64,000 nucleotides of DNA from Anabaena minutissima FACHB-250 (GTDB taxonomy: Bacteria > Cyanobacteriota > Cyanobacteriia > Cyanobacteriales > Nostocaceae), in assembly GCF_014697125.1 (NCBI RefSeq), contig NZ_JACJRG010000026.1, positions 1-64,000 of the forward strand. The letters run 5' to 3'. The position numbers were made by a program, and so were the translations under genes. Of this stretch, positions 18,724 to 27,377 are shown piece by piece; position 1 is the first letter of the stretch, and each line of letters opens with the position of its first letter. The notes beneath the pieces were generated by a model, which had not been told where the DNA came from, did not search any database, and saw only the letters and a program-made list of their open reading frames with translations.

Positions 18724-20693
18724 GGGTTTTTGGTGGACTTACGGCAGTATTATTGGGTACAGCAATTGCGATCGTGCAGCCAGTAGCCACAGCGTTGACA
18801 CCCTCGGAAGTTGGTGAGATTGCCAAACAAATTACAGTCCGTATTGATGGTGCAAATACTGGCTCTGGGGTAATTATTGAGCGTAATGGGAATACTTACA
18901 CTGTTGTTACCTGCTGGCACGTAGTGCTACTCCCAGGCAATTACACTGTCTACACACCAGATGGGAAAAAATATACATTTAATAACAGCCAAGTCAAACG
19001 ATTTCCTGGTGTTGATTTAGCGGTGTTTCAGTTTACAAGTAACCAAAATTACCGTGTTGCTGAAAAGGGTAATTCTGATCAAGTAGCATTAGGTACAAGT
19101 ATTTCTGTAGCAGGTTATCCCCAAGGAACATCAGACATCGATTTTCGTAGGGGTGCTATTTCGCGTCTAGTGACAAACCCAAAAGATGGTTATGCCTTCG
19201 TTTATGATATTAGTGGTTTCCCAGGGATGAGTGGCGGAGCGATACTAGATGAGGAAGGGAAATTAATGGGGATTCACGGACGCGTTAACACTCGTCTAGA
19301 TACTAATGCTACTACAGTGTATGGGATTCCGTTAAAGACTTATTTACGTTTTGCATCACCTGTGAATCCGGTGGTAACTGCTCCAACGTCAAATGAAATT
19401 AATCATCAGGATGTTGAATATTACTACAATCGGGGGATTATTTACTATGACCAAAAAAAATGGGAATTAGCTCTTGCCGATTACAACAAAGTCATTGCCA
19501 TTAATCCTCGGTATGCTGATGCTTACATCTATCGGGGGCTGATTTACGAAAATCAGAAAAAATGGGAATTAGCTATTGCTGATTTTAACAAAGCCATTGC
19601 TATTAATCCTCAAGATGCCCTTGCTTACTACAATCGGGGGGTTATTTACAATTACCAGAAAAAATGGGGGCTAGCTATTGCTGATTATAAAAAAGCCATT
19701 GCCATTAATCCTCAGTACGTTCAACCTTACCTCAATCGGGGGATTATTTACTATGACCAAAAAAAATGGGAATTAGCTCTTGCTGACTATAACAAAGCCA
19801 TTGCCATCAATCCTGAATATGCTCAAGCTTACATCAATCGGGGGATTATTTACTATGACCAGAAAAAATGGGAATTAGCTCTCGCTGATTATAACAAAGC
19901 CATTGCTATCAATCCTGAATATGCTCAAGCTTACCTCAATCGGGGGCTTATTTATTATGATCAAAAAAAATGGGCATTTGCTCTTGCTGATTACAACAAA
20001 GCCATTGCCATCGATCCTCAGTATGCTCTTCCTTACTACAATCGGGGGATTATTTACTATGACCAAAAAAAATGGGAATTAGCTCTTGCTGATTACAACA
20101 AAGCCATTGCCATTAATCCTCAATATGCTCAAGCTTACATCTATCGAGGGTTGATTTATGATAACCAGAAAGAATGGGAATTAGCTCTTGCTGATTACAA
20201 CAAATCTATTGCCATTAATCCTCAATATGCCCTTGCTTACTACAATCGGGGGATTATTTACAGTAACCAGAAAAAATGGGGATTAGCTCTTGCTGATTAC
20301 AACAAAGCCATTGCCCTTGATAATCAGGATGCTGATGCTTACATCAATCGGGGGCTTATTTATTATGAGCAAAAAAAATGGGAATTAGCTCTTGCTGATT
20401 ACAACAAAGCCATGGCCATTAATCCTCAATATGCCCTTGCGTACTACAATCGGGGGATTATTTATTATGAGCAAAAAAAATGGGAATTAGCTCTTGCTGA
20501 TTACAACAAAGCCATTACCATTAATCCTCAGTACGCTCAAGCTTACATCTATCGGGGGCGGATTTACTTTGAGAAAAGGGACAAGCAAAAAGCTATTGAA
20601 GATTTACAGCAAGCAGCTAAACTTTTTTACGATCAAGATAATACTGTTGCTTATCAATATGTTATAAATATTTTAAAAGATTTAGAAAGATAA
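18720..20693 (+). CDS. Trypsin-like serine protease with C-terminal TPR array
   Basis: 657 residues. A signal peptide or membrane anchor spans about residues 1-25. The trypsin-like domain (about 30-215) carries His67 in TCWHVV, Asp99 in GVDLAVF and Ser171 in GMSGGA, so the triad is complete. From about residue 237 there are 11 near-identical 34-residue tetratricopeptide repeats (consensus NRGIIYYDQKKWELALADYN) and a diverged twelfth. The TPR superhelix would bind partners or substrates and the whole is probably periplasmic. Repeat units are very similar at DNA level, so the number may vary between strains. The start codon overlaps the stop of an upstream relic (ATGA). Target proteins are unknown. 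Confidence 0.9.
   Translation: MRVFGGLTAVLLGTAIAIVQPVATALTPSEVGEIAKQITVRIDGANTGSGVIIERNGNTYTVVTCWHVVLLPGNYTVYTPDGKKYTFNNSQVKRFPGVDLAVFQFTSNQNYRVAEKGNSDQVALGTSISVAGYPQGTSDIDFRRGAISRLVTNPKDGYAFVYDISGFPGMSGGAILDEEGKLMGIHGRVNTRLDTNATTVYGIPLKTYLRFASPVNPVVTAPTSNEINHQDVEYYYNRGIIYYDQKKWELALADYNKVIAINPRYADAYIYRGLIYENQKKWELAIADFNKAIAINPQDALAYYNRGVIYNYQKKWGLAIADYKKAIAINPQYVQPYLNRGIIYYDQKKWELALADYNKAIAINPEYAQAYINRGIIYYDQKKWELALADYNKAIAINPEYAQAYLNRGLIYYDQKKWAFALADYNKAIAIDPQYALPYYNRGIIYYDQKKWELALADYNKAIAINPQYAQAYIYRGLIYDNQKEWELALADYNKSIAINPQYALAYYNRGIIYSNQKKWGLALADYNKAIALDNQDADAYINRGLIYYEQKKWELALADYNKAMAINPQYALAYYNRGIIYYEQKKWELALADYNKAITINPQYAQAYIYRGRIYFEKRDKQKAIEDLQQAAKLFYDQDNTVAYQYVINILKDLER
19428..20549 (+). 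repeat. Eleven tandem 102-bp TPR-coding repeats
   Basis: Units begin at AATCGGGGG or TATCGGGGG. The first starts at 19428, the second at 19530 and the twelfth, partial one at 20550, which fits exactly 11 units of 102 bp. Several units are nearly identical in nucleotides, pointing to recent duplication or gene-conversion homogenisation. Confidence 0.9.
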
Positions 20694-20733
20694 TAACTAG
20701 TTTCTAGTTTCAGTAAAGATTTAGTAGATGTAG

Positions 20734-20759
20734 GTTGGGTTTCCTTATGTCAACCCAAC
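20734..20759 (+). terminator. Hairpin after the protease-TPR gene
   Basis: Perfect 8-bp stem GTTGGGTT / AACCCAAC with a 10-nt loop, 41 bases after the stop. A second GTTGGGTT near 20794 shows that the region belongs to a common cyanobacterial intergenic repeat, so a terminator role is likely but unproven. Confidence 0.4.
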
Positions 20760-20875
20760 ACCAATATTTATGTTGAGTTTTCGAGATTCATGTTGGGTTG
20801 CGCTGCCCTTAATCCAACTTCCTTATACTACTTAGACTACACATGCTACAACAAATCTTGAATTGTAGGGTGCGT

Positions 20876-21262
20876 TCAAGCAACGCGTAACACACCATAT
20901 AATATTAGTGCGTTACAGCTAGATATCATTGCATAAATATCACTGTGGAAAGTCGGTTGACCTTTTGTCTGTTTACTAGGCATATAACCAGGAGTACCAA
21001 CAGCAACAGTAAAAGTCCGTTGTCGTTGAAGATTTACAACCTGCGTGCTAACTTCTTTAACTGCACCAAAATCAATTAAAACAATTTTGCCATCAGACCG
21101 ACGGCGGCGAATATTTGAGGGTTTAATATCCCGATGGATTAAGTTCTGTTGATAAATAAAAGCTAAGACTTCTAAAATATCCTGCAAAAATTGAATCGTC
21201 CACCGAGAATTTGACCTATCATCCCAGTCGCCAATATGTTCTGGAATTTGTATACCATTTCT
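20876..21262 (-). pseudogene. Serine/threonine protein kinase fragment
   Basis: The frame is open from 21262 down to 20876 and covers only the catalytic loop region of a eukaryotic-type kinase: WTIQFLQDILEVL, HRDIKPSN, DFGAVKE and GTPGYMPS, with Lys in place of the usual Glu after PS. The N-lobe (ATP-binding loop and lysine) is missing upstream. After HSDIYA the homology ends abruptly in DNA that matches a GTAGGGTGCGTT-type intergenic repeat. The fragment cannot be an active kinase. It is a relic of one of the many cyanobacterial Pkn kinases. Confidence 0.75.
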
Positions 21263-21296
21263 CTACAGAACTTAATCAAGCAATTATACCTCTCAT

Positions 21297-21524
21297 TTAT
21301 GAGCGTGCGATCGCTAAATCACGGATCAGATTAGTTCTAGAGAACAGATAAGTGTTCACAGAATTAATTTCTTCACTGGTGAGTGCTTGTTCTCTATCAA
21401 GCTGCGTCAACAGTTGGCTGACCAAATCAGGATCGCTAAGTCTTAAAAGAGTGCTACTCTGGGTTTGTTCAACCACAGACCAAATTTGACGTAATATTTT
21501 GGAATTGATAGGGTAGACCTGCAT
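21297..21524 (-). CDS. Small conserved protein, paralogue of 44932-45168
   Basis: 75 residues, ATG start preceded by AAAAGGAA. It is clearly similar to the 78-residue protein at 44932-45168: both have a helix with (I/L)W.V(I/V)E.T, then TLL..D...L...LL.QL, then an INTY(I)...LIRD.A ending. No signal peptide, membrane helix or catalytic motif. Likely a small helical cytosolic protein. The two copies lie on either side of the exporter/lipid locus. Function unknown. Confidence 0.7.
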   Translation of the reverse strand: MQVYPINSKILRQIWSVVEQTQSSTLLRLSDPDLVSQLLTQLDREQALTSEEINSVNTYLFSRTNLIRDLAIARS

Positions 21525-21568
21525 GACAACCGTTCCTTTTATTGTAAAAGCATAAAAGTGCTATCGAG

Positions 21569-21613
21569 AATCTAAAGAAAATCTTAAGCTATCAAATCTA
21601 AAGAAAATCTTAA
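21569..21613. repeat. 19-bp direct repeat upstream of small gene
   Basis: AATCTAAAGAAAATCTTAA occurs at 21569-21587 and again at 21595-21613. It lies in the upstream region of the minus-strand gene ending at 21524, so it could hold paired regulator sites; this is inference only. Confidence 0.45.
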
Positions 21614-21691
21614 ATATTACAAATATTTACTATTTAGTTAATATGTACTTCCTTATATCCTAAGTGTTACAGTAGTTATATTAATTACTTT

Positions 21692-21720
21692 TTAACCACA
21701 GAGGCACGGAGAGCGCAGAG
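21692..21720. repeat. Dispersed ACCACAGAGGCACGGAG repeat
   Basis: TTAACCACAGAGGCACGGAGAG here recurs with small changes at 22623-22642 and in inverse orientation at 22584-22614, flanking the alpha/beta hydrolase gene. This sequence type is a common intergenic repeat in bacteria. Confidence 0.5.
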
Positions 21721-21779
21721 AAGATAGTACAGATATTGCGAGTCACCTTGAAAGGGCTAGCTTTATTCCATATCTGCAA

Positions 21780-22577
21780 TTAATGTAACTGTGCTAGAAA
21801 ATCTAGCATCGCTCTACCCACGATCTTTGGTGATTCAATAATAAAACCATGACCACCGCCATTAATAACTGACAATTTAGCACCCAGAATACCTGCTGCT
21901 AGTTGTTCAGAAAATTGGACTGGGGTGAGAATATCTTGCTTACCTGATAGCACCAAGGTAGGACAGAGAATATTTTGTAGACGATTTGTGGTATCACAAC
22001 CCAGGATAGCCCGACTATGGTGATAAATGCTATGAATTTGGGGTGAAAATGGGTAATGCACAGCCCATTCAATTAGCTGTTCTATCATGTCTGCAATTGA
22101 GTAAAAATTCTCGCTAAAAATCCAGGGTAATATAACTCTTTGATAAAGCCTCATGTCTATCTTTTGAGGAAGTTCCCCCCAGATTTCAATGATGCTATTA
22201 AATCGCTCGTCACCTTTGGCTAGAGAAGATAGTAGTATCAAACTTTTAATTTTTTGGGGATATATTAATGCTAGTTCTTGGGCAATTTGCCCACCCATAG
22301 AATGACCTGCAATGTGTACTTGATCAATCCCTAGATAATCAAGTAATGCAGCCGTATCATCAGCCATTTCTTGAATACTGTAAGGAGTATCTGGTGCAGA
22401 ACTCCGCCCCATACCTCGGTTATCTAAACGAATGATTTGATAGTGGGGAGTAAAATATGGCATAAGTACCGACCAGTAGGAATGATCGCACAAAAAACCA
22501 GAAATTAACAGCAAAGGTTCTCCTGTACCTTTGATTTCGTAGAATAAATCAATCCCGTTTAGTTGTACCTTGGGCAT
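21780..22577 (-). CDS. Alpha/beta hydrolase
   Basis: 265 residues from ATG at 22577 (MPKVQLNGIDLFYE); a frame extension to 22613 runs into repeat sequence and is unlikely to be translated. Motifs: LISGF oxyanion strand, DNRGMGRS, nucleophile elbow GHSMGGQ, catalytic acid in SGKQDILTP and His in GGGHGF. It is the typical single-domain esterase/haloperoxidase-like fold, without signal peptide. It lies 85 bases downstream of the DevA-type ATPase on the same strand and may be cotranscribed with the exporter; if so it could act on an exported ester or precursor. Substrate unknown. Confidence 0.85.
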   Translation of the reverse strand: MPKVQLNGIDLFYEIKGTGEPLLLISGFLCDHSYWSVLMPYFTPHYQIIRLDNRGMGRSSAPDTPYSIQEMADDTAALLDYLGIDQVHIAGHSMGGQIAQELALIYPQKIKSLILLSSLAKGDERFNSIIEIWGELPQKIDMRLYQRVILPWIFSENFYSIADMIEQLIEWAVHYPFSPQIHSIYHHSRAILGCDTTNRLQNILCPTLVLSGKQDILTPVQFSEQLAAGILGAKLSVINGGGHGFIIESPKIVGRAMLDFLAQLH

Positions 22578-22662
22578 ATATTTCTCTGTGTCCTTTGTGT
22601 CTCCGTGGTTCAAACTTCTTTATTTAACCACGGAGGCACGGATAATTGACAAAATATAACCA

Positions 22663-23367
22663 TCAAGAAACTTGTTGAATCAGTCGTCCATCTTCCATGT
22701 GAATTATGCGGTCTGCAATATCTAAAATTCTGTTATCATGAGTCACCATTAAGATAGAGCAATTTTGTTCATAGGCTAATTTTTGCATCAGCGTGACAAC
22801 ATCTCTGCCTGTTTTACTATCTAAAGCCGCCGTAGGTTCATCAGCTAAAACTAACTTGGGGTGACTTACTAAGGCGCGTGCGATCGCCACCCGTTGTTTT
22901 TGACCACCAGAGAGATCAGATGGATAGTAATCAACTCTGTTACCTAATTTAACAGCATTAAGCATCGCTTCTGATTGGCTACGGGCTTCACTGTTAGAAA
23001 TATTTTTGTGTAATTCTAGTGACATTTGCACATTTTGTCTAGCTGTTAAGAAATTTAGTAAATTGTGCGCTTGAAAAATATATCCAATATAGCGGCGTAT
23101 TTGGACTAATTCTTCATTACTAGCTTCCCTAAGTTCCTGTCCTAAAAATTTAAGACTTCCCTCTTGAACGGAACGTAAACCACCTATCAAAGTTAGCAAA
23201 GTTGTTTTACCAGACCCAGATGGCCCAGTCATAATCACAATTTCTCTAGCGCGAATGGAGAGATTAATGTCAAACAAAATTTGGCTTTTTAATGTTTTAC
23301 TGCCAAAGTAATGATTAAGACATTGTATGTTAATAATGCAGTCTTCTGTCGCGACGTTATCAAGCAT
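22663..23367 (-). CDS. devA: DevA-family ABC transporter ATPase
   Basis: Starting at ATG 23367 gives 234 residues; a TTG at 23388 overlaps the permease stop codon (TTGA) and is an alternative. It has Walker A GPSGSGKTT, Q-loop, signature LSGGQKQRVAIARAL, Walker B LVLADEPTAALD and H-loop VTHD. The N-terminal NHYFG...ILFDINL wording is typical of DevA, the ATPase of DevBCA pumps that export heterocyst envelope glycolipids with TolC. It is the last gene of a B-C-A set. Cyanobacteria of this group carry several DevBCA paralogues; adjacency to the lipid synthase suggests this one moves its product. The symbol is family-level. Confidence 0.88.
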   Translation of the reverse strand: MLDNVATEDCIINIQCLNHYFGSKTLKSQILFDINLSIRAREIVIMTGPSGSGKTTLLTLIGGLRSVQEGSLKFLGQELREASNEELVQIRRYIGYIFQAHNLLNFLTARQNVQMSLELHKNISNSEARSQSEAMLNAVKLGNRVDYYPSDLSGGQKQRVAIARALVSHPKLVLADEPTAALDSKTGRDVVTLMQKLAYEQNCSILMVTHDNRILDIADRIIHMEDGRLIQQVS

Positions 23368-23384
23368 ATTTGATATATTCTGAA

Positions 23385-24557
23385 TCAAAAAATATCTGCT
23401 GGATCGACATTACGTAATTTATTGGTAGATAGAAATCCAGAAATCAAACACATGACAACTGCAAAGCTGAATATTACAATCGCCTTATTCAAGCTCATCA
23501 TGACAGGTAATTTTGTCGCATCTTTGGCGATATCATACAAAATTATAGATATCAAAATCCCCGGAATATAACCTAGACTTGCTAAAATTATAGCTTGTTG
23601 AAAAACTACACTCAATAAATACTTATTTTTAAACCCCATTGCTTTTAGTGTTGCATACTCAGGCAAGTGATTAGAAATATTACTATAAAGTATTTGATAA
23701 ACAACAATTATGCCCACAATAAACGACATACTTACCATAAGATTAAACACAAACCCAATAGGTGTTCTCAGAGTCCAATAGCTTTTTTCTAAAGCAACAA
23801 ATTCCTTGCGGGTAATAACTTTTACATCTTTGGGTAATCTAGCTGACAACTTTCGTAAAATCTCTTGGGGATTAGTACCAGGTTGGAGATTAATTAAGCC
23901 TATATCTATATTTTGTGCCGAACGATCTTGGAATATACGAAGGAAAGTTGAAGAACTAACAATTAAATTTCCATCAACTCCAAAGGAAGGACCTAGGCTA
24001 AATAAGCCCCCTATTTTTACTTTGTATCCAATTAATTTATTATAGTTAAATATCTCAACTCTCACATTATTTCCTTGTAAAAATTCCTGAGAAATAGGCC
24101 CAAATTCTGGCCGAGAGGCTTTGTCAAAAAAAACTACGTTAGGAAGTTGTAGTAATCTTAAGCTATCTTTAATTTCTGGTAATTGAAAAATTGATTTTAC
24201 AGGATCAAATCCCAGTACATATATGGGAAATTTCAGTCCATCAATAGGATTTTTTAATTTAGCAAATTGTAAATATAAAGGGCTAACAGATTCTACATGA
24301 TCAACACTTAGTGCCTGGTATAAACGCCAGCGAGGAAAGCTTTGATTAGATGTCAATGATTTATATTGTGCGCTAATTAAAACTAAATCAGCTTGGAGGT
24401 TATTATGTACTTGTGTAGCACTTTCATAGAGAGCATCTTGAAATCCAATTTGCATAAACATCAGAACTACCACAAAAGAAATTCCAGCTAATGCTACAAG
24501 AAAGCGAACTTTTTGTCGTGCTAGTTGTAACCAAGCTAGAGGTATATTGAGAATCAT
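23385..24557 (-). CDS. devC: DevC-family ABC transporter permease
   Basis: 390 residues. One N-terminal membrane helix (about 17-38), a large periplasmic domain, and three C-terminal helices (about 275-300, 320-345, 355-378) give the MacB/LolE-like FtsX topology. The start PLAWLQL.....RFLVALAGISF and the YATLKAMGF segment are typical of DevC. It forms the membrane part of the DevBCA pump. It overlaps or abuts the ATPase gene and follows the adaptor gene by 82 bases. Confidence 0.9.
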   Translation of the reverse strand: MILNIPLAWLQLARQKVRFLVALAGISFVVVLMFMQIGFQDALYESATQVHNNLQADLVLISAQYKSLTSNQSFPRWRLYQALSVDHVESVSPLYLQFAKLKNPIDGLKFPIYVLGFDPVKSIFQLPEIKDSLRLLQLPNVVFFDKASRPEFGPISQEFLQGNNVRVEIFNYNKLIGYKVKIGGLFSLGPSFGVDGNLIVSSSTFLRIFQDRSAQNIDIGLINLQPGTNPQEILRKLSARLPKDVKVITRKEFVALEKSYWTLRTPIGFVFNLMVSMSFIVGIIVVYQILYSNISNHLPEYATLKAMGFKNKYLLSVVFQQAIILASLGYIPGILISIILYDIAKDATKLPVMMSLNKAIVIFSFAVVMCLISGFLSTNKLRNVDPADIF

Positions 24558-24639
24558 GTTTAAAACCTCAATTAGTCAAAAGGAGAATGCTTGGTAGAAT
24601 ACCTTGAAAAGAAGGAAAATTTTTACAGTTAAGAAAGTG

Positions 24640-25833
24640 TTAAATCTGAATAAGTACCTCAACTTGTAAGTCAGTAAGGGTAGAAACTTTCTGATTATCT
24701 GCTACGCTATCAATCCGAATTCTCACATCAATAACTTTGTTATCTCTATCTGCTCCAGGATTGTTATTGAAAATATTTTGTTGACCAACTTGTAACCCAA
24801 TCTCTTTGACTGTTCCTCTTAATTCTCCTGCAAAAGCATTGCTAGTAATAATAGCTGACTGGCCTAGCTGCACCTTTTGAATATCAGTTTCATAGACTTC
24901 TGCTACTACATACATTTGCTTTGTATGCCCTAAGTCAGCTATGCCTAAATTGCCAATAATTTCTCCTGCTCTTGTATGAACTTTTAAGACTTGGCCATTG
25001 ATAGGAGAGCGAACAACGCTTAAATCTAGATTTGCTTGAGCCTGTTTAACTGAGGCTATAGCGGTGTCAATATCAGTTTGTGCTGCTTGCACATCAGTAG
25101 GACGGATTTCAACAATACTATTCAGCCTGGCGTAGGCCTCGTGTAATTGCCTTTGCAGAGTTTCTACAGTTCGATTCAGAGAAGCGAGCGCCTCATTGAG
25201 CTGCTGTTGCACTGTATCGACTCGTAAACGTCTAGTATCAGAGTCCGATGCTGATATTGCACCTTCTTTATATAGCTGCTGATACCGTTGATTTTCACTT
25301 TTAGCATTACGCAATTCTGCCTGTAGGCGAGCTATGGTTGCTTCCTGTGCAGATACTTCTCCCCGCAACTCTGCTTCTAAGCGAGCTATAGTTGCTTCTT
25401 GTGCAGAGATGTCTCCAGCTTTTGCACCTGCTTTTACTTGATTGAGACTAGCTTGAGCTACCGAGACTTGCTTTTGGGCTGTTTCTAAGGCTGCTAGACG
25501 CGTATTATAACTGTCAAGAATGGCAACCACTTGTCCCTGACGTACCCATGCTCCTTTTTTGACTAGAACTTGTGCAACTCGCGCACCTCCTTGGGAGTCT
25601 GCGGCTGACAGCCGAATAACTTCTCCTTGAGGCTCTAATCTTCCTAAAGCCGCAATCGTAGAGATTCTAGGATAAGTTTTTGGCTCATCTGGAACTTGCA
25701 ATCGAGATTTCAACTGAGAGCGTGAAATAGTATAGAGAGAAATTAGCCCCGGAACTATTGCCATTACAAGCATCAAAACTATTGTCCACGCACCTAGCGG
25801 TTTGAGACTTGACTGTTTTTGTTTATTTACCAT
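24640..25833 (-). CDS. devB: DevB-family membrane fusion protein (HlyD-like adaptor)
   Basis: 397 residues from ATG 25833. A single N-terminal membrane helix (about 14-34) is followed by IAALGRLEPQGEVIRLSA, the characteristic DevB lipoyl-domain opening. A long coiled-coil hairpin (about residues 110-240) contains an in-tandem duplicate of SAQEATIARL.AELR, so the hairpin may be slightly longer than usual. A beta-barrel with SPINGQVLKVHTRAGE and a membrane-proximal domain end the protein. It links the inner-membrane DevC to an outer-membrane TolC-like channel, which is not encoded here. First gene of the B-C-A operon, divergent from the lipid cluster. Confidence 0.9.
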   Translation of the reverse strand: MVNKQKQSSLKPLGAWTIVLMLVMAIVPGLISLYTISRSQLKSRLQVPDEPKTYPRISTIAALGRLEPQGEVIRLSAADSQGGARVAQVLVKKGAWVRQGQVVAILDSYNTRLAALETAQKQVSVAQASLNQVKAGAKAGDISAQEATIARLEAELRGEVSAQEATIARLQAELRNAKSENQRYQQLYKEGAISASDSDTRRLRVDTVQQQLNEALASLNRTVETLQRQLHEAYARLNSIVEIRPTDVQAAQTDIDTAIASVKQAQANLDLSVVRSPINGQVLKVHTRAGEIIGNLGIADLGHTKQMYVVAEVYETDIQKVQLGQSAIITSNAFAGELRGTVKEIGLQVGQQNIFNNNPGADRDNKVIDVRIRIDSVADNQKVSTLTDLQVEVLIQI

Positions 25834-26629
25834 AATCAGGCTTTTAATTTAAAAATCATCACTTTCGGATTAATTTGCATATAGCAATTCATCAGGATTA
25901 AGCCTTTGCTCAAGAGTGAATTGAATCATTATTTTTCTTGGTTTTATACTTTCTCAAACAATGAATGCTTCTTTGGCATCAACAATAAACTGATTGATAT
26001 TCAATTACAACTCATATGCAACAGGATTGATTCTGAACAGTCAATACCTTTAACCATAGTGCCTATAAGGTAGTTAATTAAAATAACTAAATAAAATACC
26101 CTAGGCAGAGAATTTTATTTAGTATAATTTTAAACTAACAATTGTCTTGTTCTATATCTTTTGATTTTTATGCTTAGGCATTTTTCTTTTATGCGGTTAA
26201 TATTCAATCTTTAGAGAGATGAAAAATCCACTATTTAAAATTAATTCTTAAAATATTCATTTCTATATAGACTGAATTGAATAGTCTGCAATAGATTAAA
26301 CCTATTTTTTTGTCATGAATGATACTTGAATATTAAATGAATTGGGACATAATTGTGAAAGATGATCATAATTGTTTTTAACAAAAGTAATCTTTTAAAC
26401 TCACAAAATATTGGTAGCATAAGATGCCCATATTCATTTGGTCAAATAATTAATACAAAATCCCCCTGGGATTCTACTTAATTTAATATTTCCTTCGGAG
26501 AATAATCCTGATTAACAAGAATATATCTGGCATCACATATGCAACTTATATGCACTTTTTGTGGAATAATTCTCTAAATTAAGTTATTAGTAAATAAGAC
26601 TTTTATTATTGGGTGACAATAATCGCCCT
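25834..26629. other. Long AT-rich divergent promoter region
   Basis: About 800 bases between devB (minus) and the small gene at 26630 (plus) with no plausible gene. Both divergent promoters must lie here. ATATGCAAC-type motifs occur at 26013-26022 and 26537-26554. I found no exact GTA-N8-TAC NtcA site. Confidence 0.5.
26537..26554. promoter_or_regulatory. 18-bp motif, site 1 of an inverted pair
   Basis: ATATGCAACTTATATGCA, with TGCA at both ends of the core. The reverse complement of 27113-27130 matches it at 17 of 18 positions. The pair brackets the small RHH-like gene, and site 2 lies 248 bases before the PKS start. Candidate operator for that protein or for another regulator; inferred only. 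Confidence 0.4.
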
Positions 26630-26980
26630 ATGAACCTAGAGAGAATGAAACTAAAGCGATTTATGCTTTCATTAACCAGCTTTGATTATCAAAGGCTAAT
26701 GTTCCATGCAGAACGCCAAACTGTTCGCAAAGCTGAGATGGCTCGCCTGGCGTTACATATATGGCTTAATCAACATGATTTGGAGTTGGAAAAGTGGAAA
26801 GCCAAAAAAGCCTCAGAGCTAGGGATTAGTGTGAGTGAACTTGAGCAACAGCTATTAGCAACTGCTGAGTGTCAGGCAATAATTGCGAAAAAAAAGGACA
26901 AACATGATTCAGAAATCAATCCTGTAGATCCTCATTCATGTACTAAATTAAACCCAGTAAAAAACCAATTGAAAACGTAA
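26630..26980 (+). CDS. Ribbon-helix-helix-like small DNA-binding protein
   Basis: 116 residues from ATG 26630; an in-frame TTG at 26609 is possible. Residues of about 7-50 (KRFMLSLTSFDYQRL then RKAEMARLALHIWL) have the strand-helix-helix spacing of ribbon-helix-helix repressors, with a basic strand. A second helical segment and a charged tail follow. It is oriented with the lipid cluster and stands 397 bases before it, so it may regulate that cluster or the divergent exporter. The two copies of an 18-bp motif around it would suit such a role. DNA binding is inferred from pattern only. Confidence 0.55.
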   Translation: MNLERMKLKRFMLSLTSFDYQRLMFHAERQTVRKAEMARLALHIWLNQHDLELEKWKAKKASELGISVSELEQQLLATAECQAIIAKKKDKHDSEINPVDPHSCTKLNPVKNQLKT

Positions 26981-27377
26981 GTTTTGGTCATGGTGGAAAA
27001 AATTAGCATCAAAACCAGTGTAGACGCCATAAAATATATGCTTTTGACTGTGCTGTCACGGTACTAGCTAAAATCGTACAAACATTATTTCTGCTAGTAA
27101 AACCTATACAGTTGCACATAAGTTGCATATCAATTGCCATACTAAAATAATCAATTTAAAATAAGCGCAATTGTCAAGTGAATAGGATAACAGAGAGTAG
27201 GATAAATTGGCTATAAAGATTATTCATGTTCAAGCCTTTTATTAACTCATATAGCAGCAATTAATTTGTTTAGCAAAAGCAGTATTTTCCCTAACCTCTA
27301 ATACTCATTTACCTCATAAATAGAGGGAATCAAGTTCTCAAGCAATCTAAAATTTCACGAACACCAAAGATTAAATC
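26981..27377. other. Leader region of the lipid cluster
   Basis: 397 AT-rich bases without a gene. It contains the second 18-bp site (27113-27130) and a GTA-N7-TAC sequence at 27097-27109, one base short of an NtcA consensus. The promoter of the synthase operon most likely lies here. No clear ribosome site precedes ATG 27378. Confidence 0.45.
27113..27130. promoter_or_regulatory. 18-bp motif, site 2 of an inverted pair
   Basis: TGCACATAAGTTGCATAT, the near-exact inverse of 26537-26554 (one mismatch). It lies upstream of the synthase gene in the leader region. Candidate regulator site. Confidence 0.4.

Noticed and set aside
19428..20549. Regular tandem array that could be taken for a CRISPR
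   Set aside because: The period is 102 bp, the whole array is in one open reading frame and translates to TPR repeats; there are no spacers or cas genes.
22663..25833. Exporter as a MacAB drug pump
   Set aside because: The N-terminal motifs and B-C-A order fit DevBCA better, though the families are related and substrates cannot be read from sequence.
27097..27109. NtcA-like GTA...TAC upstream of the synthase gene
   Set aside because: The spacer is 7 bases, not 8, so it does not meet the consensus. I found no exact site before devB either.
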